A DNA stretch of 64,000 nucleotides from Psychrobacter immobilis (lineage in GTDB: Bacteria; Pseudomonadota; Gammaproteobacteria; Pseudomonadales; Moraxellaceae). Both the position numbers and the translations under genes were made by a program. Each line of letters begins with the position of its first letter. The stretch's first letter is position 1. The stretch spans positions 36,820 to 100,819 of the forward strand of contig NZ_CAJGZN010000013.1 of the NCBI RefSeq assembly GCF_904846235.1, in the 5' to 3' direction. Under the pieces are notes generated by a model, which saw only the letters and a list, made by a program, of their open reading frames with translations, was not told the DNA's origin and did no database searches. Positions 52,662 through 61,357 of this stretch are shown piece after piece.

Positions 52662-52827
52662 ATCAAGTGGATTGGATGCAGGCGATGATACCGCATCACT
52701 CGATTGCTATTTTGACCAGTTCGCGTGCTGATATCGAAGATCCACGTGTACGCCAGCTTGCTGATGACATTATCGAAGCACAAAAGCGTGAAATCGGTGA
52801 GATGCAAGCGCTTATTGAAGAGTTGGA
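52662..52827 (+). repeat. Right copy of 166-bp direct repeat
   Basis: Matches 49756-49921 with three substitutions and no gaps, offset 2,906 bases. Confidence 0.95.
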
Positions 52828-52831
52828 GTGA
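52662..52831 (+). pseudogene. Truncated duplicate of the DUF305 gene
   Basis: A 5'-deleted copy of the C-terminal DUF305 region, 98% identical to the intact gene over 166 bases. An ORF from the ATG at 52676 gives 51 residues beginning [12 protein letters not shown] and ending IEELE, with no promoter or ribosome binding site of its own visible. The membrane helices are missing. It is probably the scar of a recombination event that inserted the permease/ICMT/DUF5676 block. Confidence 0.85.
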
Positions 52832-52859
52832 TCACAGTTTAGACTGAGGAGAAATCATA

Positions 52860-53015
52860 ATGAATGGGTCAATGCATGGCATGATGAACGGCTCAATGAT
52901 GTATGGCATGGGCTGGGTTATGATGCTTATCTGTTTGTTATTCACCCTACTATTTTTCGCAGTACTAGTACTAACAATCATGGCACTGCTCAAGTATTTG
53001 CGTGATAAAAACTAA
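52860..53015 (+). CDS. Met-rich small membrane protein (51 aa)
   Basis: An ORF beginning at ATG 52860 behind GAGGAG. The N-terminus MNGSMHGMMNGSMMYGMG is Met/Gly-rich, then one hydrophobic helix (WVMMLICLLFTLLFFAVLVL) and a basic end KYLRDKN. Such proteins sit next to copper ATPase genes in many islands. It probably binds Cu at the periplasmic face. The family name is not known to me; the call is by composition and neighbours. Confidence 0.7.
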   Translation: MNGSMHGMMNGSMMYGMGWVMMLICLLFTLLFFAVLVLTIMALLKYLRDKN

Positions 53016-53153
53016 ATTCCAATTGAAAAGTATAGAAATTATTTTTTAGAGGTTTTTAGATTAATGATTAGATGAATAGCAATCGAGGATTGATGATAGT
53101 GCTTTAAGAGTTGTACTTATTATCAATATTTATTGTCTTCAAGGAGTGGTTTT

Positions 53154-55772
53154 ATGAAACATATTGCCGATGAAAAATCTATCAAAGGTGGTCAGCACGA
53201 TAAAGTACCGGAAAATTATAGCGGTACGGTCTATATTTGTCCTATGCATCCAGAAGTAAGAGATGTTGAAAAAAGTGACTGCCCAATATGTGGCATGTTT
53301 CTTAAACCTGAAGACGAGGTTGCTGAATCCAACAGTAATGAGGGCAGTCATGCGCATTGTCATAAAGCGGATGCTAATAATAGTACTGAGTTAAAGTCTG
53401 TCGAAGGCAATAAGTACGACAAGATACCAGAAAATTATAACGGCACGATTTATATTTGTCCTATGCATCCAGAAGTAAGAGATGTTGAAAAAAGTGACTG
53501 CCCAATATGTGGCATGTTTCTTAAACCTGAAGACGAAGTTGCTAAAGATGATAGTCACGCTAGCTGTCATGGAAAGGATACTGATAGTAGCGGAGTAAAA
53601 TCTGTTAAAGGCGGTAAATACGATAAAGTACCTGCTGATTACGATGGCACGGTATATACCTGTCCTATGCATCCTGAAGTGAGAGACGTTAGAAATAGCG
53701 GTTGTCCGATATGTGGTATGGCGCTTGAGCCCGAAACGCTTACTATCGGTGAAGAGGACACCTCAGAGCTTGACGACATGACTCGTCGTTTTTGGATATG
53801 TACCGTGTTGACTGTACCGCTATTAATATATGTGATGAGCGGTATGTTTGACTTAAACGTAGTTAATTTTAGTCAGTATGGTATCTCTTCAAAGATCTTA
53901 CAATGGGCTGAGTTAGTGCTCGCGACCCCTGTAGTGCTTTGGGGCGCCGCCCCGTTTTTCGTCCGTGGCTGGCAGTCTATAAAAAGCCGCAATCTAAATA
54001 TGTTTACCTTGATTGCGATAGGCGTAGGCGCTGCTTATATTTTTAGTATTGTCGCGACCTTTTTTCCCGATATTTTCCCAGACAGTTTCAGAGATGCCTC
54101 TGGTCAAGTCGGAGTCTACTATGAAGCGGCAGCGGTCATTGTGACCTTGGTGCTACTGGGTCAAGTATTAGAGCTCAAAGCTAGAAGTCAAACTTCAGGT
54201 GCGATTAGAGCTTTGCTTGAGCTCGCACCACCAACCGCAAGACGTGTCGATGAAAACGGTGAAGAAGTCGAAGTCTCGCTTGATGAGGTCGTCACTGGCG
54301 ATAAGCTACGGGTTAAACCAGGTGAGAAACTACCCGTAGATGGTACAGTGATCGATGGTAATAGTAATGTTGATGAATCAATGGTGACGGGTGAGCCAAT
54401 CCCTGTATCAAAAGTAGCAGGAGATACAGTGACTGGTGGTACGGTAAATGGCACCGGAACGCTATTAGTCGAAGCGGTCAATGTTGGAGCAGATTCAGTA
54501 TTATCTAAAATTGTACAAATGGTTGCTGAAGCCCAGCGTAGCCGCGCACCTATACAGAAATTGGTAGATCAAGTGGCGGGTTGGTTCGTACCTATTGTTA
54601 TTGTCACCTCTATCATAACCTTTATTGTCTGGGCGATATTCGGCCCTGAGCCCGCTATGACCTATGCTTTGGTTAACGCGATTGCGGTACTGATTATTGC
54701 TTGTCCTTGTGCCCTTGGTCTAGCGACGCCGATGTCCATTATGGTTGGTACCGGCAAAGGCGCGCAAAACGGCGTCCTCATCAAAAATGCTGAAGCGTTA
54801 GAGAGTATGGAAAAAGTCGATACCATTGTCGTCGACAAGACCGGAACACTGACCGCTGGTAAGCCCGAGCTTACCGCAATTGATGCGCAGGTAGGTCAAG
54901 ATGAAGACGAGTTCCTCGCATTGGTAGCCTCAGTAGAAAGCGCTAGCGAGCATCCTTTAGCAGAAGCTATCGTTAGAGCAGCTCAAGAAAGATCACTCAT
55001 TATTCCTAAAGCTACTGACTTTAATTCGACTACTGGCGAAGGCGTACAAGCCGTGGTCGATGGTAAGAAAGTCGCTATTGGTAACTCTAAGCTTATGGAA
55101 AGCCTAAATAGTTTTGATAATGAGCTGTCCACTAAAGCAGATGTCCGTAGAAAAGACGGTGAAACGGTAATGTTTGTGGCTATAGACGGTAAAGCTGCTG
55201 GTATTATTTCAGTTGCTGACCCTATTAAACCAAGCACTAAAGAGGCTATTTCACTGCTTCATGACGCAGGTTTAAAAGTTGTGATGCTAACCGGTGACAA
55301 CGAAAAAACCGCGCAGGCAGTCGCCAATAAACTAGGTATTGATGAAGTTCATGCGGATGTCTCACCAGAGGATAAAAACCGTATCGTCAAAGAAATGCAA
55401 GACAGCGGTAAATTGGTCGCTATGGCGGGTGATGGTATCAACGACGCACCAGCGCTAGCGCAAGCTAATGTTGGTATCGCTATGGGAACCGGTACCGATG
55501 TGGCGATGGAGAGTGCGGGCATTACCCTGCTAAAAGGTGATTTAATGGGCATTGCCAAAGCTTATAAGCTTAGCCGCGCCACCATGCGCAATATCAGACA
55601 GAATCTGTTTTTTGCCTTTATCTACAATGCACTTGGTGTTCCTATTGCCGCAGGTGTGCTCTATCCCATATTTGGGCTTCTGCTCAGTCCGATGATAGCA
55701 GCGGCAGCGATGAGCTTGTCGTCATTCTCGGTGATTGCTAACGCGCTGCGATTGCGCCGTTTGAAACTATAA
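53154..55772 (+). CDS. copA: Copper-translocating P-type ATPase with three metal-binding modules
   Basis: 872 residues from the ATG at 53154 (AAGGAG upstream). Three N-terminal heavy-metal-binding modules (~residues 20-60, 93-133 and 160-200), each with CPMHPEV and CPICGM, replace the usual HMA domain. Then come the P1B helices with the CPC motif ([11 protein letters not shown]), phosphorylation motif [20 protein letters not shown] and [16 protein letters not shown] and [20 protein letters not shown] indicate Cu(I) or Ag(I) export. The first two modules share an 86-bp identical DNA stretch (53232-53317 and 53451-53536), a recent in-frame duplication. It is distinct from the multicopper oxidase, which shares the copA symbol. 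Confidence 0.93.
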   Translation: MKHIADEKSIKGGQHDKVPENYSGTVYICPMHPEVRDVEKSDCPICGMFLKPEDEVAESNSNEGSHAHCHKADANNSTELKSVEGNKYDKIPENYNGTIYICPMHPEVRDVEKSDCPICGMFLKPEDEVAKDDSHASCHGKDTDSSGVKSVKGGKYDKVPADYDGTVYTCPMHPEVRDVRNSGCPICGMALEPETLTIGEEDTSELDDMTRRFWICTVLTVPLLIYVMSGMFDLNVVNFSQYGISSKILQWAELVLATPVVLWGAAPFFVRGWQSIKSRNLNMFTLIAIGVGAAYIFSIVATFFPDIFPDSFRDASGQVGVYYEAAAVIVTLVLLGQVLELKARSQTSGAIRALLELAPPTARRVDENGEEVEVSLDEVVTGDKLRVKPGEKLPVDGTVIDGNSNVDESMVTGEPIPVSKVAGDTVTGGTVNGTGTLLVEAVNVGADSVLSKIVQMVAEAQRSRAPIQKLVDQVAGWFVPIVIVTSIITFIVWAIFGPEPAMTYALVNAIAVLIIACPCALGLATPMSIMVGTGKGAQNGVLIKNAEALESMEKVDTIVVDKTGTLTAGKPELTAIDAQVGQDEDEFLALVASVESASEHPLAEAIVRAAQERSLIIPKATDFNSTTGEGVQAVVDGKKVAIGNSKLMESLNSFDNELSTKADVRRKDGETVMFVAIDGKAAGIISVADPIKPSTKEAISLLHDAGLKVVMLTGDNEKTAQAVANKLGIDEVHADVSPEDKNRIVKEMQDSGKLVAMAGDGINDAPALAQANVGIAMGTGTDVAMESAGITLLKGDLMGIAKAYKLSRATMRNIRQNLFFAFIYNALGVPIAAGVLYPIFGLLLSPMIAAAAMSLSSFSVIANALRLRRLKL

Positions 55773-55852
55773 TTCTGGTACGGTAAAAAGTGTTCTAAAG
55801 CACACTGACACATACTGGTCTAAACAAGATCACAAAATATAAGGATACCGTT

Positions 55853-56137
55853 ATGGGCAGCTTTTCTATTACACATTGGCTGATTTTATTGGTCGTAGTG
55901 GTGGTCGTATTTGGTACTGCCAAGCTTAAAAATGCAGGTAAAGATTTAGGCGGTGCGGTGAAGGGTTTTAAAGAAGCGGTCAAAGATGAAGAACCCGAGA
56001 ATGCTCGCAAAAATCATGTGCTTAGCCATGAAAATAGTACGCCAGCTGCAAGTAATGATTTAAATACGCGTGTAGGTAATCAGGCTGATGATATGGAAAT
56101 CAGCCCTATTTCCACTGATGACCAGCCTAAAGTATGA
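55853..56137 (+). CDS. tatA: Sec-independent translocase subunit TatA
   Basis: 94 residues: one N-terminal membrane helix (~5-20, [12 protein letters not shown]), the amphipathic helix [21 protein letters not shown], and an acidic, variable C-terminus. TatA oligomers form the Tat pore. The FG hinge is present. First gene of tatABC here, 80 bases after the Cu ATPase gene. The ribosome binding site is TAAGGATA. Confidence 0.92.
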   Translation: MGSFSITHWLILLVVVVVVFGTAKLKNAGKDLGGAVKGFKEAVKDEEPENARKNHVLSHENSTPAASNDLNTRVGNQADDMEISPISTDDQPKV

Positions 56138-56192
56138 AGCGCGCCGCTTATAAATAGCGGCACTAAGTAGTCTATTAATATATGTGACTGTT

Positions 56193-56579
56193 ATGTTTGA
56201 TATTGGGTTTTCCGAATTACTCTTGTTTGGCGTCATTGCTTTAATCGTATTGGGCCCAGAAAAACTGCCGCAAGCCGCACGTACCGCTGGGCAATGGTAT
56301 GCCAAACTGCGCCGTACAGTATCCACTCTACAATCTGAAATAGAAGCTGAGCTTGATCTAGCTGAAACACGTCAACAAATGCAAAATGAACTTGCGAAAA
56401 TCCGTCAGACCGAGTCGGATATGAAGCGCGAATTAGCAGAAATGCGTGGCAGTATGCAAAAGTTTGAGCAGTCACAGAACCAAAGCCTAGACGCTTCACA
56501 TCAGTCAATCACCCCTTATGATAAAGACCATCAACAGAATACTACCTCCTCGTTCATTAAACAGGAGGCGGATCAGTGA
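56193..56579 (+). CDS. tatB: Sec-independent translocase subunit TatB
   Basis: I start at the ATG of MFDIGFSELLLFG (56193); an in-frame GTG lies three codons upstream. 128 residues: helix GVIALIVLGPEKLPQAARTA, then a long charged coiled-coil region (~40-100) rich in Glu, Lys and Gln, and a Ser/Asn tail. TatB forms the receptor with TatC. Its stop overlaps the tatC start. Confidence 0.9.
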   Translation: MFDIGFSELLLFGVIALIVLGPEKLPQAARTAGQWYAKLRRTVSTLQSEIEAELDLAETRQQMQNELAKIRQTESDMKRELAEMRGSMQKFEQSQNQSLDASHQSITPYDKDHQQNTTSSFIKQEADQ

Positions 56580-57445
56580 GCCTATTTAAACGGCAAAAAA
56601 GTCGACAAGAAAAAATAACAGATATAGAGTTTGAGGCGCCAACAGATACAACACAGAATAGTGAGTCTGGAGATACGTTAGGTACGCTTGGCGATATGCC
56701 TATTACCGGACATTTAATCGAGCTGCGTACGCACTTAATAAGAATATGCGTGGTCGTCTTAATTATATTCTTAGTATTGGTGGGATTTTCACGCGAGCTT
56801 TATAATCTTTTATCAGACCCATTAGTGGCGCAGTTACCCATCAATTCGACCATGATTGCCACTGATATAACGTCAAACTTTATGGCACCCATTCGCTTAA
56901 CGATATTCGTCGCCGCATTTTTAGCAATGCCTTATATCCTGTATCAAATTTGGTCATTTGTAGCTTCCGGCTTATATAAAAAAGAGAAGAAAATTGCCAT
57001 TCCTGTACTGCTATCTTCGATATTTCTATTTTATGCTGGTGTTGCTTTTTCCTACTTTGTCGTACTCAAAGGGGTATTGAAATTTTTTATTATGTTCGCT
57101 CCGCAGAACGTTATACCAATGACCGATATTGACAGTTATCTGAGCTTTGCCCTCAAGCTATTTATGGTGTTTGGACTGACTTTTGAGATTCCAGTGGTTA
57201 CCTTATTGCTGATAATGGCCGGAATCGTTTCTACTCAAAGTTTAGAAGATAAGCGTCGTTATATCATAGTTGGCTGTTTTGGGATCGCCGCGGTAGTGAC
57301 ACCGCCTGATGGTGTATCAATGCTGTTGTTGGCGATTCCTATGTGGCTATTGTTTGAGCTGGGTTTACTCTTAGCAAAGATATTAATTAAAAATGAACGA
57401 AATAATGATTTAGTCTCAGGGAATGAAACATTAGAAAGTAGCTAG
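56576..57445 (+). CDS. tatC: Sec-independent translocase subunit TatC
   Basis: 289 residues, GTG start overlapping tatB by four bases, so translationally coupled. Six helices, with conserved PITGHLIELRTHLI near the N-terminus, then FMAPIRLTIFVAAFLAMPYI, GVAFSYFVVLKGVLKF, FGLTFEIPVV and AAVVTPPDGVSMLLLAIPM. TatC recognises the twin-arginine signal. An extra ~40 N-terminal polar residues precede the usual start. Being on the same island as the Tat-exported CopA oxidase suggests it serves that protein. Confidence 0.93.
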   Translation: MSLFKRQKSRQEKITDIEFEAPTDTTQNSESGDTLGTLGDMPITGHLIELRTHLIRICVVVLIIFLVLVGFSRELYNLLSDPLVAQLPINSTMIATDITSNFMAPIRLTIFVAAFLAMPYILYQIWSFVASGLYKKEKKIAIPVLLSSIFLFYAGVAFSYFVVLKGVLKFFIMFAPQNVIPMTDIDSYLSFALKLFMVFGLTFEIPVVTLLLIMAGIVSTQSLEDKRRYIIVGCFGIAAVVTPPDGVSMLLLAIPMWLLFELGLLLAKILIKNERNNDLVSGNETLESS

Positions 57446-57528
57446 CACTACTTAAACACGCCAAGTACCTTTTTTACTTTTTACTAGAGTATGTCAGCGT
57501 GAGTACTCTACTTAGCGACGGACTCTAA

Positions 57529-58818
57529 ATGGAACACCTAACCAGCAACAACGAGAAAAATGACGGTCTTGCAAATCGACTTAACCAAGAGTGCTACTGC
57601 ATTACCCTTGATCGTAAAGCGCTTAATACAAGCCTTCAAGATCAATTGGTAGAAACTAGAAACAATCCAATAGGAGCGAACGAGCTTAATAAGCTTTTTT
57701 CAGCAACACCCGTGTTCGTTCCCAAAACAGAGATAGAGGCGATGGAGCGAATCGTCAGGGCTATCGAGTCAGCTGCCGAACTGCCATTGTATCAAGAGCA
57801 AGTGCTGTCGTGGGCACCCAATATCGCGGCTTTCGATCCGGGGCCAATAGGGGCCTTTATGGGTTATGACTTTCACTTAGGGAGCGATGACCCCAAGCTT
57901 ATTGAGATCAATACCAATGCTGGAGGCGCATTTTTAAACGTAGCACTTGCCCGCGCACAAAAACACTGCTGTCGCCCCTCAGAGCAAAGCGCTGCAACCA
58001 ATCAAATGCTAGATAGGTTCGAGGAAGCAGTGTTTGACATGTTCAAACAGGAATGGCAGCGACAGTCCGCTGTTGCTATGCCCAATCGGATAGCCATTGT
58101 GGACAATGACCCCGAGAGTCAGTTCATGTTCTTAGAGTTTGAGTTAGCCTGTCAACTGCTCCAAGCTAGAGGCATTGATACTGTGATACTTGATCCCTCT
58201 GAACTCGAGTATATCGACGGTACGTTAACAGCCCATGGCCAGAAAATCGATATGATTTACAATCGGCTTGTCGACTTTGCATTTGAGGACCCTGACCATG
58301 TATTGCTTAAGCAGGCTTATTTAGAGGGTGCTGTGGTAGTGACACCCAATCCCCGCGTACATGCTATGTTGGCCAATAAGCAAAACCTGACATTGCTATC
58401 AGACTCCCAAATATTGCGCTCTTGGGGTCTGGATGAGGCTGCAGTGGAGTGCCTCGAAAGGTCTGTACCGAGGACTAAGATTGTATCAAGAGACGATGCA
58501 GCAGAGTTGTGGCTTACTCGGCGGCAACTGTTTTTTAAGCCAGTTGCTGGTCATGGAAGCAAAGGCGTTTATCGCGGTAGCAAACTGACTCGACGCGTCT
58601 TCGAAAACATTCTGGATGAAGATTATATCGCACAGACCTTTGTCCCTGCAGGAGAGAGATCACTCAAAATTGATGACATCGTAACAACAAGAAAGGTAGA
58701 TATACGTCTTTATACGTATGGCGGAAAACTGTTACTACCTGCTGCGCGTGTGTATCAAGGTCAGGTGACTAACTTCCGTACGCCAGGCGGTGGATTCGCG
58801 CCTGTCTTTCAGGTGTGA
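57529..58818 (+). CDS. ATP-grasp-like protein of unknown product
   Basis: 429 residues, cytosolic, no signal peptide. Visible features: KLIEINTNAGGAFLNVALAR (~125), IAIVDNDPESQFMFLEFELA (~188), MIYNRLVDFAFEDPDH (~245), and FFKPVAGHGSKGVYRGSKLT (~344) followed by EDYIAQTFVPAGER (~363), which look like the nucleotide-binding and central regions of ATP-grasp enzymes such as glutathione synthetase or peptide ligases. The metal-chelating triad is not certain by eye. It sits after tatC. A ligase making a small metal-binding peptide or modifying one is a speculation from location. Substrate unknown. Confidence 0.6.
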   Translation: MEHLTSNNEKNDGLANRLNQECYCITLDRKALNTSLQDQLVETRNNPIGANELNKLFSATPVFVPKTEIEAMERIVRAIESAAELPLYQEQVLSWAPNIAAFDPGPIGAFMGYDFHLGSDDPKLIEINTNAGGAFLNVALARAQKHCCRPSEQSAATNQMLDRFEEAVFDMFKQEWQRQSAVAMPNRIAIVDNDPESQFMFLEFELACQLLQARGIDTVILDPSELEYIDGTLTAHGQKIDMIYNRLVDFAFEDPDHVLLKQAYLEGAVVVTPNPRVHAMLANKQNLTLLSDSQILRSWGLDEAAVECLERSVPRTKIVSRDDAAELWLTRRQLFFKPVAGHGSKGVYRGSKLTRRVFENILDEDYIAQTFVPAGERSLKIDDIVTTRKVDIRLYTYGGKLLLPAARVYQGQVTNFRTPGGGFAPVFQV

Positions 58819-58873
58819 TCGTCTAGGTCTTATTTAGATGGCATTAGGCTGTTATAAGTCCGGTTAACTAATT

Positions 58874-59005
58874 GGTGGTGTGTCAAAAAGTATGCTGATT
58901 AAAACTTGAACAATTTTTGAAGCCTTGAAAGCCCTATAGAATCAGAGAACTTAGCATAGATTTCTTATTGACTTCTATCGCCAGCATACTTTTTAGAACA
59001 CCACC
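58874..59005. repeat. Candidate MITE, 132 bp
   Basis: Terminal inverted repeats of 24 bases, 21 matching: GGTGGTGTGTCAAAAAGTAT and onward on the left, its complement AGCATACTTTTTAGAACACC with the terminal ACC on the right. The ends resemble IS1-type termini, by memory. A similar single end occurs at 60207-60230. Confidence 0.7.
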
Positions 59006-59165
59006 AGATATCCATATAGCGTCTGATTATATTCAAAGTTTATTTGGTAATATCCAATCGCTAATTGAATCAAATGATATTGTAGAAATCAAAAAAATAT
59101 AGCTGTATTCGGAGTTATGATGAAGTATTCTTCAAATTAACATAGAGACTTAGAAAGCTAACATA

Positions 59166-59195
59166 AAAATGGGAGCTCTAAGCTCCTATTTTTTG
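59166..59195 (-). terminator. Hairpin terminator downstream of the resolvase
   Basis: AAAATGGGAGCT / AGCTCCTATTTT stem around CTA with T residues on both strands. Most likely ends the minus-strand resolvase transcript. Confidence 0.65.
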
Positions 59196-59238
59196 AGTGA
59201 ACCGTACCGGGTTTGGAGACCCTCCGACATAGTGTCGT

Positions 59239-59829
59239 CTAGCCCTGCTTTAACACCCGATAAACCGTAGCTACCCCAACACCAACCGCCTTAGCGATCT
59301 CCTCTTTTGTCATATTGTTTTGACTGGCTAATTCTTTAATACGATTGTGTTTCGTTGTATTAGGCTTCTTACCAGTGGGCTTATAACCACTGTTCGCCAA
59401 CCCCTGCTTAATACGCTCTCTACGCTTATCGTTATCAAGCTTTGCCATCGTTGCTAATAAGTCGATCAGCATATGGTTAATCACTGTTAGGATCTCACCT
59501 GTCATGCCTTTACTTACCGTATGCGTAGTTGGTAGATCAGCCACCACCAATCGCAAGCCCTTGTCTTTGATGCGCTGCTTTAGAATTGCAAAATCATCTT
59601 GAGATAGCCTGCTTAATCTATCCACACTTTCGACCAACAGAATATCGCCTTCCTCAGCGTCATTGAGTAACAGAGTGAGTACTGGTCTATCAAGCTTCGT
59701 ACCACTGAAATGCTCAACGTACTCAACATGCTTATCATCATAGCTTTGGCTAAAGCTAATCAAGTCAGACAAGGCTCTCTTAGCGTCTTGATCCTTAGTA
59801 CTGGCTCTCACATAAATACGAACAGTCAT
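59239..59829 (-). CDS. Serine recombinase / resolvase
   Basis: A 196-residue resolvase-invertase. N-terminal catalytic domain: VRIYVRASTKDQDAK with catalytic Ser10, LLVESVDRLSRLSQDD, and the long E helix region ending MAKLDNDKRRERIKQGL. C-terminal helix-turn-helix: MTKEEIAKAVGVGVATVYRV. Such enzymes resolve cointegrates or invert DNA. It is the only intact recombinase in the window. It may have been the resolvase of a former transposon inside the island. The upstream region (59,830-59,960) has several TGATA/TATCA half-sites that could be res-like. Confidence 0.92.
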   Translation of the reverse strand: MTVRIYVRASTKDQDAKRALSDLISFSQSYDDKHVEYVEHFSGTKLDRPVLTLLLNDAEEGDILLVESVDRLSRLSQDDFAILKQRIKDKGLRLVVADLPTTHTVSKGMTGEILTVINHMLIDLLATMAKLDNDKRRERIKQGLANSGYKPTGKKPNTTKHNRIKELASQNNMTKEEIAKAVGVGVATVYRVLKQG

Positions 59830-60247
59830 AACGCCACCCCTATCACTTAGACTTAATAATTAATGTTCATTGATAATAGACAGATATTACTATCATTTAA
59901 TATTAGAAACAAGTCTACTGATAGATAAATTATCGTTTAGAGGATTTACGTTTTAGGTATAGGCTAATGATAGGAAAAAAGCACAGCAACCAGTCCTATA
60001 ATTCTAAAGTCTGTTATAGATGGTTCCATATTAACAGTCTATTATGAGTGGTCTATTAATGGGTTTGAGGGGTGAAATAACTGGTTCCCTTGGGGTATAG
60101 CTTTTGAAACCATTCTTCTTTATATTGTCACTTAGACAGGCTGGGCATTTGATGTATAGTGTCATTTGCATTTCACTATTTATCAATTTCTCAGCCTGTT
60201 TTTTTCCAGCCTACTTTTTGAACCACCACCCGGATATAAATGTAGCT
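59830..60247. other. Intergenic between resolvase and CDF gene
   Basis: About 420 bases. Holds possible res half-sites near the resolvase start, a 20-base motif TGGTTCCCTTGGGGTATAGC at 60082-60101 that recurs approximately at 61562-61581, and an IS-like end at 60207-60230. No supported gene. Confidence 0.45.
60207..60230 (+). repeat. Solo inverted-repeat end of an IS or MITE
   Basis: CAGCCTACTTTTTGAACCAC and the following CACC closely match the right end of the element at 58,874. No partner end was found nearby, so it is a remnant. Confidence 0.6.
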
Positions 60248-61078
60248 ATGAATAAAACAACTTTTAAAATATCGAAGATGGACTGCCCTTCGGAGGAAAA
60301 CCTAATCCGAATGAAATTAGAGGGCCACTCGAATATTGAACATCTTGAGTTCGACATTCCTAACCGTCAATTAACTGTGTTTCATCATGACAATATAGAA
60401 GGGATAGAGACTGCTATTCATGACCTAAAATTAGGAGACACCCTACTCTCGACCGAAACCATTGACCCCTCTGATCCCAACAATAATTTTAAAATTGATG
60501 CTGATTCTAGTCACAAAAAAGATGCTGAGCAAAGAAAGCTACTATGGATAGTGCTGGTCATTAACTTTGCTTTCTTTATTATTGAAATGAGCACGGGACT
60601 GATTTCTCGTTCGATGGGGTTGGTCGCCGACAGCTTAGATATGTTAGCAGATAGCTTCGTGTACGGAATTAGCTTATTTGCGGTCGGTGGAACGGTCATT
60701 AAGAAAAAACGGATTGCTAGAATTGCCGGATATTTTCAAATTACGCTAGCGATTCTTGGTTTTTTAGAAGTACTAAGACGTTTCTTTGGCAATGAGCAGT
60801 TACCTGACTTTTCTACCATGATAGTCATATCGATTCTTGCGCTAATTGCAAACTCGATTTGCCTCTATTTACTACAAAAATCGAAAAGCAAAGAAGAAGC
60901 CCATATGCAAGCCAGTATGATTTTCACTTCAAACGATGTGATTATCAATTTAGGGGTAATTGTTGCAGGGATTTTGGTTAATTGGTTACACTCTAGTACG
61001 CCTGATTTGATTATTGGTAGCATCGTATTTGCTTTAGTTATTCAGGGCGCCTTTAGAATATTGAAGTTGAGTAAGTAG
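60248..61078 (+). CDS. CDF family cation efflux transporter with N-terminal metal-binding-like domain
   Basis: I start at the ATG at 60248 (MNKTTFKISKMDCPSEENLI); the longer frame reads through the IS-like end. 276 residues: a ~70-residue ferredoxin-like, HMA-type domain with CPSEEN in the metal loop (one Cys rather than CxxC), a charged linker, then six helices of a cation diffusion facilitator with ADSLDMLADSFVYG, the conserved Asp-rich motif of helix 2. There is no large C-terminal cytoplasmic domain. It probably exports Zn, Co or similar from the cytoplasm. Substrate is inferred by family. Confidence 0.85.
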   Translation: MNKTTFKISKMDCPSEENLIRMKLEGHSNIEHLEFDIPNRQLTVFHHDNIEGIETAIHDLKLGDTLLSTETIDPSDPNNNFKIDADSSHKKDAEQRKLLWIVLVINFAFFIIEMSTGLISRSMGLVADSLDMLADSFVYGISLFAVGGTVIKKKRIARIAGYFQITLAILGFLEVLRRFFGNEQLPDFSTMIVISILALIANSICLYLLQKSKSKEEAHMQASMIFTSNDVIINLGVIVAGILVNWLHSSTPDLIIGSIVFALVIQGAFRILKLSK

Positions 61079-61192
61079 CCAAGCCTAATAACTGAAGCAA
61101 ATAGCTCAAGTAAGTAGCTTAATTAAACCGCTAAGTGTAAAGTAACTGGGTTTGAAGCAAATAAACATCATAAGGATATGAGACTTCAAGCA

Positions 61193-61321
61193 ATGATTGA
61201 ACAAACTTTAAATCTAGTCACCACCAAAGACCATCAGCAAGTTGCCGTTTGGCGAATAATAGATGATGAAGTCTTTGATAAGAATCTGGGAGACCTTCCT
61301 AAATTTTGTGTAAGCATTTAA
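61193..61321 (+). pseudogene. ORF fragment ending in MITE-like element 2
   Basis: ATG at 61193 opens MIEQTLNLVTTKDHQQVAVW and RIIDDEVFDK, then the frame runs into the repeat and stops at 61319-61321 after 42 codons. No ribosome binding site is striking. It is probably the N-terminus of a gene cut by the element. The family is not recognised. Confidence 0.35.
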
Positions 61322-61357
61322 TCTAAACGGCAGTTACACAGAATCTGGGATGGTCTC
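61290..61357. repeat. MITE-like element 2 (68 bp)
   Basis: 24-base imperfect terminal repeats (20 matches): GAGACCTTCCTAAATTTTGT with GTAA on the left and its complement on the right. Shares the CCTAAA and GTGTAA blocks and similar length with element 1 at 41,582. Confidence 0.7.

Larger units (their letters stand above)
58819..59238. other. Intergenic with MITE-like repeat and terminator
   Basis: Contains the 132-bp inverted-repeat element at 58,874 and a hairpin at 59,166, listed separately. Between 59,008 and 59,102 an open end (IQSLFGNIQSLIESNDI, then stop) could be a tail of a lost gene cut by the element; too short to name. Confidence 0.5.

Noticed and set aside
52662..52831. Second functional DUF305 protein
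   Set aside because: It lacks the membrane helices and any ribosome binding site, and equals the tail of the intact gene; treated as a duplicated fragment.
59008..59102. Possible gene tail after the 132-bp element
   Set aside because: Only ~30 codons, no start and no recognisable family.
59239..59829. Evidence of a prophage
   Set aside because: A serine resolvase alone is present; no capsid, terminase, tail or lysis genes are seen.
60104..60247. N-terminal 48-residue extension of the CDF protein
   Set aside because: It crosses an IS-like terminal repeat and is unlike the family; the ATG at 60248 begins the conserved domain.
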